Notes: generated by a model from the letters alone, not told the origin. Counted from the stretch's first letter, positions 1 to 8,826 are shown. The stretch: DNA of 64,000 bases from an uncultured Aquimarina sp. (GCA_947496355.1 CANMCO010000001.1:372001-436000), one strand, 5' to 3'. Numbers and translations: made by a program.

Positions 1-142
1 CATGAAAATACTTTTCGGATATTTCTAATCCAATTTGGGCCATTTCTTCAGATATTTTAACTGTGGTCGTATCGAATATCTTAGTATTGATATTGGCCTG
101 CAAATACATTCTTTCCAATTTATCGTAATGTTCTTGATTCAT
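1..142 (-). CDS. Partial PaaI-family hotdog thioesterase, N-terminus only
   Basis: The gene enters from the left edge, so only the first 47 codons are visible, starting at the ATG at 142. The readable N-terminus begins MNQEHYDKLERMYLQANIN and ends ISEKYFH. This resembles the start of PaaI/YigI-like acyl-CoA thioesterases, in which a short helix precedes the hotdog fold; the catalytic part lies outside the window. It follows the DUF59 gene by about 50 bases on the same strand and could be the last gene of the suf-related unit. The family call rests on a short stretch and is moderate only. Checking the sequence left of the window would settle it. Confidence 0.55.
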   Translation of the reverse strand, partial: MNQEHYDKLERMYLQANINTKIFDTTTVKISEEMAQIGLEISEKYFH

Positions 143-192
143 TTTTGAACTTTAAGAAAGTGTATTTAGTTTTTTGAACTGAAAAGTTACCT

Positions 193-519
193 TTATAGCA
201 TTCCCAATTCCAGTTTTGCTTCTTCACTCATTAGATCTTGTGACCATGGTGGATCAAAAGTAAGCTCCATTTCTACATCATTTACCGCATTAAGAGATTT
301 TACTTTTTCTCGTATTTCTTCGGGCAATGATTCTGCAACGGGGCAGTTGGGAGAAGTAAGTGTCATTAAGATTTTTACATCATAATCTTCATTAACAAAT
401 ACATCGTAGATCAATCCTAATTCGTAAATATCTACGGGTATTTCTGGATCGTAAATCGTTTTTAGCACTCCTACAATCTTTTCTCCTAATTCGTTTGTAT
501 CTATAGTGGTTTCACTCAT
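193..519 (-). CDS. DUF59 / SufT-like Fe-S assembly protein
   Basis: A 108-residue MIP18/DUF59 protein, the usual size for the single-domain form. It carries the family core around residues 51-68, where the stretch TLTSPNCPVAE holds the conserved Cys, followed by a D/E-rich strand and the terminal FDPPW motif near residues 88-92. Proteins of this family help mature Fe-S proteins (SufT/PaaD group) and act in the cytoplasm. It lies 10 bases downstream of sufE on the same strand, so the two are almost certainly cotranscribed. In flavobacteria this gene normally ends the suf operon, which fits. The name SufT is a family-level inference; other DUF59 subfamilies are possible. Confidence 0.85.
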   Translation of the reverse strand: MSETTIDTNELGEKIVGVLKTIYDPEIPVDIYELGLIYDVFVNEDYDVKILMTLTSPNCPVAESLPEEIREKVKSLNAVNDVEMELTFDPPWSQDLMSEEAKLELGML

Positions 520-529
520 GTCTAAAACT

Positions 530-952
530 TTAATTTAATTGTGTTTGATAAGCGATTGCATACATTTTTATTTGCTTTATCATGCTCACTAACCCATTGG
601 CACGTGTTGGCGAAAGATGTTCTTTTAAACCAATTTCATCAATAAAGGCAGTATCAGCATTTATAATAGCGGTAGGATGTTGTCCTGAAAATGCCCTGAT
701 TAGAATCGCAATAATACCTTTGGTAATAATAGCATCGCTATCTGCTGTAAAGTTTATTTTATCATCTTTCATTTCTGCATGAACCCAAACTTTACTTTGA
801 CAGCCTTTAATAATATTATCGTCTGTTTTATATTTTTCGTCAATTAAAGGGAGAGATTTTCCTAATTCGATCATGTATTCGTATCGTTGCATCCAATCAT
901 CAAACATACTGAATTCATCAACAATCTCTTCCTGAATTTCTTGTATAGTCAT
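530..952 (-). CDS. sufE: SufE cysteine desulfuration protein
   Basis: A 140-residue SufE-family protein. It accepts persulfide sulfur from the desulfurase SufS and passes it to the SufBC2D scaffold in the cytoplasm. The acceptor Cys is Cys51 in the sequence NIIKGCQSKVW, and the family's RYEYMIELGKSLP segment lies near residues 24-36. Length is normal. The ATG at 952 lies about 12 bases downstream of the expected transcription start of a good TTG-N20-TACTTTTG promoter, so this gene has its own promoter. It is separated from sufS by three unrelated genes, which explains why an independent promoter would be needed. The next gene downstream is the DUF59 protein. Confidence 0.93.
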   Translation of the reverse strand: MTIQEIQEEIVDEFSMFDDWMQRYEYMIELGKSLPLIDEKYKTDDNIIKGCQSKVWVHAEMKDDKINFTADSDAIITKGIIAILIRAFSGQHPTAIINADTAFIDEIGLKEHLSPTRANGLVSMIKQIKMYAIAYQTQLN

Positions 953-969
953 TGCCTATAAATTTTCAA

Positions 970-1000
970 CAAAAGTACGATAAGAAATGAGCATAATCAA
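970..1000 (-). promoter_or_regulatory. Promoter for sufE-DUF59
   Basis: On the minus strand a TTG (positions 1000-998) is followed by 20 bases and then TACTTTTG (977-970), matching the Bacteroidota consensus TTG-N19-TAnnTTTG. The predicted start lies near 964, giving a leader of roughly 12 bases before the sufE ATG. Seen by eye; not experimentally shown. Confidence 0.6.
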
Positions 1001-1084
1001 GATTTTCAATGTGAACCGAAAATGATTATTATGCAAGTTCTATCTGACATTAAAAGAACAATAAATTACGCTGATAAAATTATG

Positions 1085-1795
1085 CTATTCAATACTTTCT
1101 GACAATGATAGTATAGTCTTAACTAATTGTTTAATTTCCTCGGGAGGATTACCGTGATCAAAACCAACAGAAGTGTAGGTTTGAGCTTGTGTAATGATCT
1201 TTAATCTTGCATGAAGAGCGGCATCTGAAGCTCTTTTTCCGGTTGGGCTTTTAAGAGTATTGATTTTTTCGAGCTGTATGTTTTTGATAAATGAAAGAAT
1301 AGTTTCCCAATTCTCTTTAGAACATTTTATGGAACTTTTTTCCTTGAGACTTCTGTCTTTTGTTTTTTCTATTAGATCTTTGTTGATTTTGACTTGAAAA
1401 AAAGAACCTCTTGTACTGGCTTCGTAGACTACATTTACTATTTTTTCTTGTTGGGATATTGTTGAATCAATAATATTTTGACTCATCTCTTGATCTTTTT
1501 CTTTTGATGATATTTTAATCAAAGTGTATCGCAAAGAAGAACCATCTGCAGGTGGGTTTTTAATATTAGAAACGGCAACTTCTAATGTGTAATTATACCC
1601 TTCTTCGTACTCAAAACCTTCAATAGTATCATAAAAGTAAGCCCACTCATCTCTTGGACTTTCTTTATATAGCATACATTTTTGAGGGCCAACCCCAGTG
1701 CAATCTACTAGATGGCTGGCAATATACACTTGCTTTGTTTCTTTACAGGAAGAAAACAAAAATAGAAGATTCAATAGTAGGATGAGCTTATTCAT
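1085..1795 (-). CDS. DUF4377-type lipoprotein with C-terminal extension
   Basis: A 236-residue lipoprotein. The signal peptide ends in the lipobox LFSSC with Cys17. Residues about 23-90 show the DUF4377 pattern: HLVDCTGVGPQKC, then W-x-x-FY, then EGFEYEEGYNY and the NPPADGSSL motif. DUF4377 domains are often found in HslJ-like, stress-associated envelope proteins; the biochemical function is unknown. About 140 further residues follow, charged and Lys-rich, ending near IKQLVKTILSLSES; I do not recognise that part. The gene sits between sufE and the M43 protease and has no obvious link to Fe-S assembly. Envelope anchoring is inferred from the lipobox. Confidence 0.75.
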   Translation of the reverse strand: MNKLILLLNLLFLFSSCKETKQVYIASHLVDCTGVGPQKCMLYKESPRDEWAYFYDTIEGFEYEEGYNYTLEVAVSNIKNPPADGSSLRYTLIKISSKEKDQEMSQNIIDSTISQQEKIVNVVYEASTRGSFFQVKINKDLIEKTKDRSLKEKSSIKCSKENWETILSFIKNIQLEKINTLKSPTGKRASDAALHARLKIITQAQTYTSVGFDHGNPPEEIKQLVKTILSLSESIE

Positions 1796-1835
1796 AGTTG
1801 TGTTTTTCTATGCTAAAAATACTATTTTATATACA

Positions 1836-2846
1836 TTACTGAACTAATACTTTTACGAAACTTTCTCTAGGTCCGCCTTGTGCAAATACAGCCCTCATTC
1901 TGTCTTTTTGACCTTCAGTAAACATATGCATACAAGCATCATCACTATAATCCATATAGTTCATGGTCATGTCATTGGTATTACAACGTACCGTAGGGTA
2001 GGTGGGACAATCAAAATTAGGTCCGTCTGACACAGGGGTATCTTCTACGAAGTCATCTAGAGCACAATTACCATCACCCCAAATATGGCGTAAATTAAGC
2101 CAGTGACCAACTTCATGAGTAGTAGTTCTACCTTTATCAAAAGGAGACGAAACGAATCCCATGGTGCCAAAAAACTGAGGAGAAATTACAATACCATCAG
2201 TAGAAATATTATCTCCCGGAAACTGCGCATACCCTAGAATTCCACCGCCAATATTACATACCCAAATATTTAACTTTGTTGTTGGATCAATGGCATTAGA
2301 ACCTCCGTTAGATGAAAACTTCATTAGATCACCGGTTCCCCATTCGGCTCTTGTAGAAGAGACACGTATGATGCTATCAAGATTAAAACGTATCTGGGTA
2401 TTTGCCGATAAAGCAGTAAATTCTTCCGGAATTTGGTTGATATCGGTATTAGTTTTTGTAAAATCTTGGTTCAGAACCTTAATCTGTGAGAGAATTTGGT
2501 CTTTACAAATATTTTCTTCGGGTTTGCTATAAATCACATGTACAACTGTTGGGATTGTAATAGTATCTAAATCAGCTATTTTTCCACTTTTTCTATGTTC
2601 TATAAACGTTTTACATTGTTCTTCTATGGCTTCCATTTTGGATTTTAAGCCTGGGCTTTTGGCCATATGTTTTGCCAAAACCTCCATTGTACTACATCTA
2701 TTGATTGCATCACCAGTTGCTAGTTTATTGAATGTTTCTGCTTTTTCAGCATCCATACATTCTGGTTCGCCTGTATTTTTATCAGCAGGACAACCTAGAA
2801 ATAAAAATGTAGAGAGGATTATCCCAAGAATTAGAAACTTTTTCAT
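1836..2846 (-). CDS. M43-family (pappalysin-like) zinc metalloprotease lipoprotein
   Basis: A 336-residue lipoprotein with lipobox LFLGC near residue 19. The C-terminal half has the metzincin signature HEVGHWLNLRHIWGDG, that is HExxHxxxLxH followed by GD, and the Met-turn MNYMDYSDD, diagnostic of M43 cytophagalysin/pappalysin peptidases. Near the C-terminus lies FTEGQKDRMRAVF, which commonly closes the catalytic domain. The N-terminal ~100 residues look like a propeptide or linker. These proteases act outside the cell or on the outer membrane surface. There is no T9SS tail, so lipoprotein export is the likely route. Substrate unknown. Confidence 0.88.
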   Translation of the reverse strand: MKKFLILGIILSTFLFLGCPADKNTGEPECMDAEKAETFNKLATGDAINRCSTMEVLAKHMAKSPGLKSKMEAIEEQCKTFIEHRKSGKIADLDTITIPTVVHVIYSKPEENICKDQILSQIKVLNQDFTKTNTDINQIPEEFTALSANTQIRFNLDSIIRVSSTRAEWGTGDLMKFSSNGGSNAIDPTTKLNIWVCNIGGGILGYAQFPGDNISTDGIVISPQFFGTMGFVSSPFDKGRTTTHEVGHWLNLRHIWGDGNCALDDFVEDTPVSDGPNFDCPTYPTVRCNTNDMTMNYMDYSDDACMHMFTEGQKDRMRAVFAQGGPRESFVKVLVQ

Positions 2847-3006
2847 TTTTAAGAGTATTATATAGTTAAGAGGGTCATATAATATATACGAAAAAATGGA
2901 GACTTTGTTTTATGTTTTAACAGAAACAAGACAATATTTAACAATCTGTTAATCAGATTGTTAATATAAACATATTTTGAAGTAATGCTAGAATTGAAAA
3001 CAAATA

Positions 3007-3032
3007 AAATGAGGGAGTAAAACCCCCTCATT
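3007..3032 (-). terminator. Intrinsic terminator after the alpha/beta hydrolase
   Basis: An 8-bp stem (aatgaggg / ccctcatt) with a short loop is followed on the minus strand by a T-rich stretch (TTTTATTTG). It lies about 40 bases past the stop of the gene ending at 3074. Confidence 0.6.
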
Positions 3033-3073
3033 CATAGTATTTAATCGAAATTAAATAATCTCTGGATTTGATG

Positions 3074-4219
3074 TTATTTTTGAATCAAAACCTTTTTTGT
3101 AACAGTAGTTTTACCTACGTATACCTTTGCCAAATAATGACCAGGCTTTAGATCAGAAACGTCAACCTGATTAGTGTTTGAAGTTCTAACAAGCTGCCCA
3201 TTCTGCCCATAAAACTCTACCTTATCCAGTTTTTGATTGTCTAATATTTTAATATTTAGAACTTTATCTGCTGGATTGGGAAATGTTTTTAATTCAATTG
3301 CCGCGGGTTCATAAATTACTTCAGGATGATCACATGTATTTTCTGAAGTAATATCGCCAGAAGTCGCCAGGTCTAATAAAAATGTTTGCTGAGCTGCAAG
3401 GTCACCTTTTAATTTATAATCAAGCCAAGAGTTTAAGAATTGAAAAGTAATGGCTTGTTGCTGGCTTCTTGTTATTTGAATGTTACCAGAGGAACTATTT
3501 TCTCCAAAATCACAAAAGAAATTACTATTGGCATAATAACAATGGGCACCACCAGTGATATTTATAATGTACTTGCAGTCAGACCCCAAGTTATTATAAA
3601 TAGGAATATGATGTTCTTCTGGAGGCGTTACTCCATCTGCAGTTCCTGAAAACACGATGGCATCTTCTGATACCATAGATGCTGGTGTAAGTGTGTCAAA
3701 TCGTAATAAAGCCGGAGCAAAAGTGACAAGAGTTTCCACGTCTACTAGCGAAGCCGCAACAGTAGCTGCTCCACCCCCCATAGAATGCCCTATTAAGGCA
3801 TTTTTGTCATCTACAATGCCAGAAAGAACAGAGTTTGGATTGTTATTTTCTGCTTGGATTGCTCCTACCATAAATGCTAGATCTTTAGAAAAAGCTTCAT
3901 GATTTGCAAAAAAGGAGCCTTCAGTGTTTACAAAAACCACAATGTAACCTCTTGGAACCAGGGTGTCGTAAAAATTTTGATAGGCATCGGACCCCATGAC
4001 AAAACCGTGCCCTAGTATGACTACAGGAAAGGGTCCCTGAGTTACTTGACCTTGATTTTGTCTTGTAATTTTTGGGTAATAAATTCTTGTATTTACTCTA
4101 CGATTACGACGATCGCCATCTCTAAAAGTTTTAGAGCTTGAACCAACATCATAGTCTTGAGCGATACCACTACAGACTACAAAAAGAATTGCCAGAATAC
4201 TTAACAGTACTTTTTTCAT
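3074..4219 (-). CDS. Secreted alpha/beta hydrolase with T9SS sorting domain (chlorophyllase/dienelactone hydrolase-like)
   Basis: A 381-residue protein with a Sec signal peptide ending near GIAQ. The catalytic domain (about 40-290) has the oxyanion region VVILGHGF, the nucleophile elbow GHSMGGGA, an acidic residue in SGTADGVTPPEEH and a likely catalytic His in GGAHCYY. The GHSMGGG elbow resembles cutinase, chlorophyllase and dienelactone-type hydrolases. The last ~75 residues form a T9SS type A sorting domain, starting FPNPADKVLNI and ending TKKVLIQK, so the enzyme should be exported through the outer membrane. A promoter-like pair lies upstream at 4251-4281. Substrate unknown: an ester or polyester hydrolase is plausible but cannot be decided from sequence alone. 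Confidence 0.85.
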   Translation of the reverse strand: MKKVLLSILAILFVVCSGIAQDYDVGSSSKTFRDGDRRNRRVNTRIYYPKITRQNQGQVTQGPFPVVILGHGFVMGSDAYQNFYDTLVPRGYIVVFVNTEGSFFANHEAFSKDLAFMVGAIQAENNNPNSVLSGIVDDKNALIGHSMGGGAATVAASLVDVETLVTFAPALLRFDTLTPASMVSEDAIVFSGTADGVTPPEEHHIPIYNNLGSDCKYIINITGGAHCYYANSNFFCDFGENSSSGNIQITRSQQQAITFQFLNSWLDYKLKGDLAAQQTFLLDLATSGDITSENTCDHPEVIYEPAAIELKTFPNPADKVLNIKILDNQKLDKVEFYGQNGQLVRTSNTNQVDVSDLKPGHYLAKVYVGKTTVTKKVLIQK

Positions 4220-4250
4220 AATATATTTATTTTTGGTTAATGTGAATTGT

Positions 4251-4281
4251 TAAAGTTATTCTGAAAAAAAGATTTTTGCAA
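4251..4281 (-). promoter_or_regulatory. Candidate promoter for the alpha/beta hydrolase
   Basis: On the minus strand TTG (4281-4279) is followed by 20 bases and TAACTTTA (4258-4251), one mismatch from TAnnTTTG. The leader to the ATG at 4219 would be about 25 bases. Confidence 0.45.
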
Positions 4282-4486
4282 GAATAATCTAATTTATTTT
4301 AACATTTTGCCCAAATATTTAGTCATAATTGACTTGTCTTTTTACTTATTGCAACACATTGATATTTAGGTAATTATTGTTGTTTTTGTGATTATTGTTG
4401 AGATGAAGGAGGATTGTTCGAAAAGAATTTTACCAAAAAGACATGTGATTTGAAGAAACGTTTTTTTTCTAATAAAAAAGAGAAAA

Positions 4487-4514
4487 GGGCTATCTAAATT
4501 ATCAAGACTAGCCC
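4487..4514 (-). terminator. Weak terminator hairpin after sufS
   Basis: A 6-bp stem, gggcta (4487-4492) with tagccc (4509-4514), is followed on the minus strand by TTTTCTCTTTTTT. It lies about 40 bases past the sufS stop. The stem is short, so the call is tentative. Confidence 0.4.
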
Positions 4515-4550
4515 ATAATTAATTTAAATGATTACTTAAAAAGACAGAGT

Positions 4551-5765
4551 CTAGGACAGCATCATTTTAGCTTTTTTTACGGCTTCTACCATAGCGTCAA
4601 TTTCTTCTTTGGTATTGTAAAATGAAAAGGAAGCTCTTATTGTTCCCGGTATTTTGTAAAAATCCATAATAGGTTGCGCACAATGGTGCCCTGTGCGGAC
4701 AGCAATTCCCAATTTATCCACGATCGTTCCAACATCATATGGATGAATATTATCTAGATTGAAAGAAATAACCGAGGTCTTGTTTTTGGAAGTACCATAT
4801 ATTTTTAACCCTTCGATCTCCAAGAGTTTTTGTGTTCCATATGCTAAGAGGTCATTTTCATATGCAGCAATATTGTCAAAACCAATACTGTTCATATAAT
4901 CCAGAGCGGCTCCAAATGCAATTCCACCACAGATATTGGGGGTACCTGCTTCAAATTTATGAGGAAGACCAGCGTACGTAGTTTTTTCAAAAGTTACCTG
5001 ATCAATCATTTCACCTCCACCTTGATAGGGAGGGAGTTTATTCAACCATTTCTCTTTTCCATACAACATACCTACACCTGTTGGGCCACAAAGTTTATGA
5101 GCAGATGCAACATAAAAATCCACATCCAGTGCCTGAACATCTGGTTTGACATGTGGGCATGATTGTGCGCCATCGATAAGTACTGCAGCACCAACGTTAT
5201 GTGCTTTGTCAATAATTTCCTTTATGGGATTAATTGTTCCTAATGCATTGGAAATGTGATTGGTAAAAACGAGCTTAGTGTTATCTGAAAGCAACTGATC
5301 ATAAACATCTATCAACAGTTCCCCTTCCTCATTCATGGGGATTACTTTTAGTATCGCTCCCGTGCGTTCACAAAGCATTTGCCATGGTACAATATTAGAG
5401 TGGTGTTCTAATGCCGAAACAATTATCTCATCACCCTTAGACAGAATATCGGTGAAACCAGTTGCAATTATATTAATACTGTGCGTAGTTCCTGAAGTAA
5501 GAATAATCTCGTGAGTGTGTTTTGCATTAAAATGCTCTTGAATTTTTTTCCGAGCGATTTCATAAGCATCTGTTGCCTCTTGGGATAATGTGTGTACACC
5601 ACGATGAATATTTGCATTATAATTACTATAGTAATCAACAATAGTATCTATGACCACTTGCGGTGTTTGCGAAGTAGCTGCATTATCAAAATATACAAGA
5701 GGTTTTCCGTTTACTTTTCTTTTCAGGATCGGAAAATCTTCTCTTATTTTATGTACATCAAACAT
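4551..5765 (-). CDS. sufS: SufS cysteine desulfurase (type II)
   Basis: A 404-residue PLP enzyme that removes sulfur from L-cysteine as an enzyme-bound persulfide and hands it to SufE. The PLP lysine is Lys224 in SAHKLCGPTG and the catalytic Cys is Cys362 in RTGHHCAQP. The N-terminal KIREDFPILKRKVNGKPLVYF-type segment is typical of SufS. I start at the ATG at 5765, because the longer frame begins with TTG at 5783, which falls inside a TAnnTTTG promoter box; this ATG also gives the usual family N-terminus MFDVHKI and is preceded by AGAAAG. The gene is separated from sufD by about 3.3 kb of unrelated genes, unusual for a suf operon. Confidence 0.95.
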   Translation of the reverse strand: MFDVHKIREDFPILKRKVNGKPLVYFDNAATSQTPQVVIDTIVDYYSNYNANIHRGVHTLSQEATDAYEIARKKIQEHFNAKHTHEIILTSGTTHSINIIATGFTDILSKGDEIIVSALEHHSNIVPWQMLCERTGAILKVIPMNEEGELLIDVYDQLLSDNTKLVFTNHISNALGTINPIKEIIDKAHNVGAAVLIDGAQSCPHVKPDVQALDVDFYVASAHKLCGPTGVGMLYGKEKWLNKLPPYQGGGEMIDQVTFEKTTYAGLPHKFEAGTPNICGGIAFGAALDYMNSIGFDNIAAYENDLLAYGTQKLLEIEGLKIYGTSKNKTSVISFNLDNIHPYDVGTIVDKLGIAVRTGHHCAQPIMDFYKIPGTIRASFSFYNTKEEIDAMVEAVKKAKMMLS

Positions 5766-5780
5766 GGCAATTTCTTTCTG

Positions 5781-5788
5781 CAAAAGTA
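5781..5788 (-). promoter_or_regulatory. Promoter -7 box for sufS
   Basis: Minus-strand TACTTTTG matches TAnnTTTG exactly and would start transcription near 5775, about 10 bases before the sufS ATG at 5765. No good TTG box is seen 17-23 bases upstream, so only half the promoter is supported. Confidence 0.45.
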
Positions 5789-5843
5789 CTAAGTATTTCT
5801 AATTAGGATTGTTTATTTTTAGAATGGTTTAATCTTTTTTCTT

Positions 5844-7196
5844 ATGATGCGATTTAAAAAAATTATCGGGGTTGTATTTCTTGTTCTACTCATGACAATT
5901 TGCCTTGCTATTGTTATGAACTACCCCAAACTTGATATTATATCTGGATTTTCTGCAAAGAACATGAGTTCATCTGTGTTTATTGGAAAAAGAAGCCTTG
6001 AGTATACAGATAAAACAGATCATAATGTTCCTAATGTGCGATTAGCTACAGACACTATATATATAGATGAGCAATATGCTGTTGCAAATGTATTTGGGTT
6101 CAAAGAGCGTAAAGCAATTTATAGAAAAGGGCTGGGTAGTGTTTTGATCGATGACGATTTTGATGAAAACAAACCTTTCTTGGTTCCTAATAGAACGTAT
6201 ATAGAGACTAATTTGCCTTATCCGTATGGAAATTTACCTCAGAAAGATACTGTTTTCGAAGGTGTAGATTATAAGAAAGTACAAGAAACAGTGGCTTCAA
6301 TCTTTGATAATGAAGGAATAGAAGAAAAGAAAACCCGTGCCGTTATGGTTCTTTATAAGGATCAGATTATAGCAGAGCAGTATATGAATGGGTTTAACGA
6401 AAATTCGATGCTATTAGGATGGTCTATGACCAAAAGTATCCTTGGGACTGTTTATGGAGTCTTACAAAAACAGGGAGCTATCAATATCTATGATAAAGCT
6501 CCTGTTAAAGCATGGGAAAACGATGAGAGAAAAGAGATAACGATCAATAATTTACTGCAGATGAATTGTGGTTTAGCCTGGGAAGAAGATTATGGTTCTA
6601 TTTCTGATGCTACAAAGATGCTTTATTTAGATAAGGATATGACCATTGCCCAAATTCATAAAAAAGCCATTCATAAACCTAATGAGTATTGGTATTATTC
6701 ATCAGGAGTATCTAATTTATTATCGGGTATTTTAAGAGGGCATTTTGGCAACTATCAGGAATATCTGGATTATCCCTACAGAGAATTTATTGATAAAATT
6801 GGGATGCATTCTATGCTTATAGAAACAGATATGGCTGGTAATTATGTGGGATCTTCATATGCTTGGGCAACAGTAAGGGATTGGGGTAAATTTGGATTAC
6901 TATATCTTCACAAAGGTAACTGGAATGGCGAGCAGATTTTTAATCCCAAGTGGGTAGATTATGTAGCAACACCAAGCCCTACATCTGAAGGTGATTACGG
7001 AGCACATTTTTGGTTAAATGCCGGAGGGTTTTATCCTGATGCACCTAAAGATATGTTTTCTGCAAATGGATACCAGGGACAGCGAGTTTTCATTATTCCA
7101 TCAAAAGATCTAGTCATTGTTCGTTTTGGATTAATTGGAGATAAGGGAGTAGATTTTAATAGGTTTTTGAAAGAAATGGTTAGTGCCATAAAGTAA
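5844..7196 (+). CDS. Beta-lactamase-related serine hydrolase, membrane-anchored
   Basis: A 450-residue protein with an N-terminal hydrophobic segment (about residues 7-25) and a C-terminal class C/PBP-like domain. The catalytic SxxK is the SMTK of GWSMTKSILG, and the second motif is the Tyr of YYSSGVSNLL, where the usual YxN/YAN is altered. Where KTG would be expected there is ANGYQGQRVFIIP, the form found in many esterase-like members. It is likely periplasmic. The function could be esterase, peptidase or amide hydrolase; resistance to beta-lactams is not implied. It is the only plus-strand gene inside the suf region, between sufS and the gene at 7250, and shares a bidirectional terminator with the latter. 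Confidence 0.8.
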   Translation: MMRFKKIIGVVFLVLLMTICLAIVMNYPKLDIISGFSAKNMSSSVFIGKRSLEYTDKTDHNVPNVRLATDTIYIDEQYAVANVFGFKERKAIYRKGLGSVLIDDDFDENKPFLVPNRTYIETNLPYPYGNLPQKDTVFEGVDYKKVQETVASIFDNEGIEEKKTRAVMVLYKDQIIAEQYMNGFNENSMLLGWSMTKSILGTVYGVLQKQGAINIYDKAPVKAWENDERKEITINNLLQMNCGLAWEEDYGSISDATKMLYLDKDMTIAQIHKKAIHKPNEYWYYSSGVSNLLSGILRGHFGNYQEYLDYPYREFIDKIGMHSMLIETDMAGNYVGSSYAWATVRDWGKFGLLYLHKGNWNGEQIFNPKWVDYVATPSPTSEGDYGAHFWLNAGGFYPDAPKDMFSANGYQGQRVFIIPSKDLVIVRFGLIGDKGVDFNRFLKEMVSAIK

Positions 7197-7228
7197 AAAG
7201 ACCATATCCCGTTGGATATGGTCTTTTT
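7195..7228. terminator. Bidirectional intrinsic terminator
   Basis: A perfect 15-bp stem (7195-7209 with 7214-7228) around a 4-base loop carries A-rich and T-rich ends, so it can stop transcription from both sides. It overlaps the stop codon of the serine hydrolase and lies between two convergent genes. Confidence 0.88.
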
Positions 7229-7249
7229 ACTATAGAATTATATGTAATG

Positions 7250-8794
7250 TTAATTACAATTGTCTGTTCTGTATTCATACGAAGTAACAAAACTAAAATC
7301 TCCATCAGTTGCTTGCGAATAAAGATAATCTACAGACAAGATATTCCCATCATTATCTTTTTTTAATTCCTTTAGGGTTCGGAAGGCAGGAGAAATAACA
7401 TCACCTCTATAGTTTACAAATGTAGTTTGAGATAAAAGTAAAGACTTTTCTACCATGGTTTCTCCGGTTTCATACACTAAATACTCAATTACTTTTTCTG
7501 TTGGGTCATAAGTAGCTTCATAACTCACGATGTAATCTATATCATTTGTAGAAATTTCTTCACGCACTATATTTCCGTTAGGATCATATTCGGCTTTATA
7601 GTATCTTACCTCTGGTGTATTGTTACTTGTATCATAATCGTACCGAACGATTCTAGATGGTTGATCATTCATAAACCCAGAATTGGCTGTACTGTCTGTA
7701 ATAATCAAATTGTTTTGGTCGTTTATTGTATATGAAGATGTGCCTATAAGATTGTTATCTGTATCGTAATAGAAATTGTTATCGGAAATAACTAAGTTAG
7801 GATTATCTTTACCTAGACTTACACTTCTTTTGATCAAGCCATTGTTATAGTATTCGTATTGTTTTACCGGTGAATCTTGTCCCGTAGCATAAATTTCTGT
7901 AAGCTTATTTTGGTTGTAAAATAGAATATCTTTCTTAGCTAGCTGGTAATTTAAACTTTTGGTAGCTACCAAATTACCGTTTTCGATATAAAACTCTATT
8001 CCATCAATGCTTACAAGGTCTGGCCGTGCAATATTTGTATTGGTTTGCGTTCTTGAAACGACTTGACATGAACCATTTTCTATAAGGTAATTTGTTTTAA
8101 CATTAATGTCTTTTATAAACACATCTTTATAACCAGAAGCTTCTGATCGGTAAAAAAGAGAAGCAACAAATTCACTTCCAAACGCTTCGGTCTTATTGAA
8201 AATCACTTTGAAACTTCTTCCATTATAGATTGTATAGTTTTCTAAATACACATTTTCAGGACCAGAAAAACTAACAGAACGATGGTCATAATTTTCTATT
8301 TCGGTATCATCGATATTAACGATTTTAAACTCTTCTGGAATACTTTGTTGGTCAAAATTTAAAACAAAAGCCTCTGGTAGCTCAGAACCATCCTTAATTA
8401 ATTTATATAAGACTTTTACTTTGGAGTTTACTGTTTTAATCGATTTTCCTTTATAAAAAACGTCAAATGAAAATTCTTGATCTGTTAATTGATCGGTTTT
8501 AAATGAAAGATGGTCAGAGTAAATTGTAGATACAGAAACATTATTGTTAGAAACATTTTTTATTTCAAAGGACTCTAAACTTGCTGTGCTTCCTTGACCG
8601 TCTTTTATATCAAAACGTATTTGCTCTCCGTTTAAAAGATCAAAGTTTGACGAAAGAATGTTTCCATCTGTAGTATCAAAAAAATCTATAGTAAATGGCC
8701 CTACTTCTTGTGACACTGTTACATCATCAGATGATTGACAAGAGCTTAAAAAAAGGGCACAAAAGAGTGTTCCTAATAAGTAGATATTTTTCAT
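7250..8794 (-). CDS. Lipoprotein with YD-repeat-like segments
   Basis: A lipoprotein of about 514 residues; lipobox LFLSSC near residue 19. I start at the ATG at 8794 (MKNIYLLG), although another ATG six bases upstream is possible; the longer frame uses a TTG at 8818. An exact TATATTTG box lies at 8827-8834. The N-terminal half looks like beta-rich Ig-type folds. From about residue 270 on it carries irregular YD-like units such as YYNNGLIKR, YYDTDNNLIGT, YDPNGNIVRE and YDPTEKVIEY. These resemble single RHS/YD repeats but too few and too diverged to call an Rhs protein. Function unknown; likely outer membrane-anchored. Confidence 0.7.
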   Translation of the reverse strand: MKNIYLLGTLFCALFLSSCQSSDDVTVSQEVGPFTIDFFDTTDGNILSSNFDLLNGEQIRFDIKDGQGSTASLESFEIKNVSNNNVSVSTIYSDHLSFKTDQLTDQEFSFDVFYKGKSIKTVNSKVKVLYKLIKDGSELPEAFVLNFDQQSIPEEFKIVNIDDTEIENYDHRSVSFSGPENVYLENYTIYNGRSFKVIFNKTEAFGSEFVASLFYRSEASGYKDVFIKDINVKTNYLIENGSCQVVSRTQTNTNIARPDLVSIDGIEFYIENGNLVATKSLNYQLAKKDILFYNQNKLTEIYATGQDSPVKQYEYYNNGLIKRSVSLGKDNPNLVISDNNFYYDTDNNLIGTSSYTINDQNNLIITDSTANSGFMNDQPSRIVRYDYDTSNNTPEVRYYKAEYDPNGNIVREEISTNDIDYIVSYEATYDPTEKVIEYLVYETGETMVEKSLLLSQTTFVNYRGDVISPAFRTLKELKKDNDGNILSVDYLYSQATDGDFSFVTSYEYRTDNCN

Positions 8795-8826
8795 TATCAT
8801 TATTTTGGGGATTAACAAAATTTTGG

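Larger units (their letters stand above)
4220..4550. other. Intergenic region between the hydrolase and sufS
   Basis: This AT-rich stretch of about 330 bases has no convincing coding frame. It contains the likely hydrolase promoter at 4251-4281 and a weak sufS terminator hairpin at 4487-4514. I see nothing else in it. Confidence 0.6.

Noticed and set aside
3074..4219. Naming the hydrolase a PETase
   Set aside because: The GHSMGGG elbow and T9SS tail are compatible, but the substrate-cleft Trp/Tyr residues and disulfides could not be confirmed. Reported only as a possible polyester or ester hydrolase.
5844..7196. Antibiotic-resistance beta-lactamase
   Set aside because: The KTG motif is replaced by YQG and the YxN motif is altered, so it fits the broad serine hydrolase family better than a true beta-lactamase.
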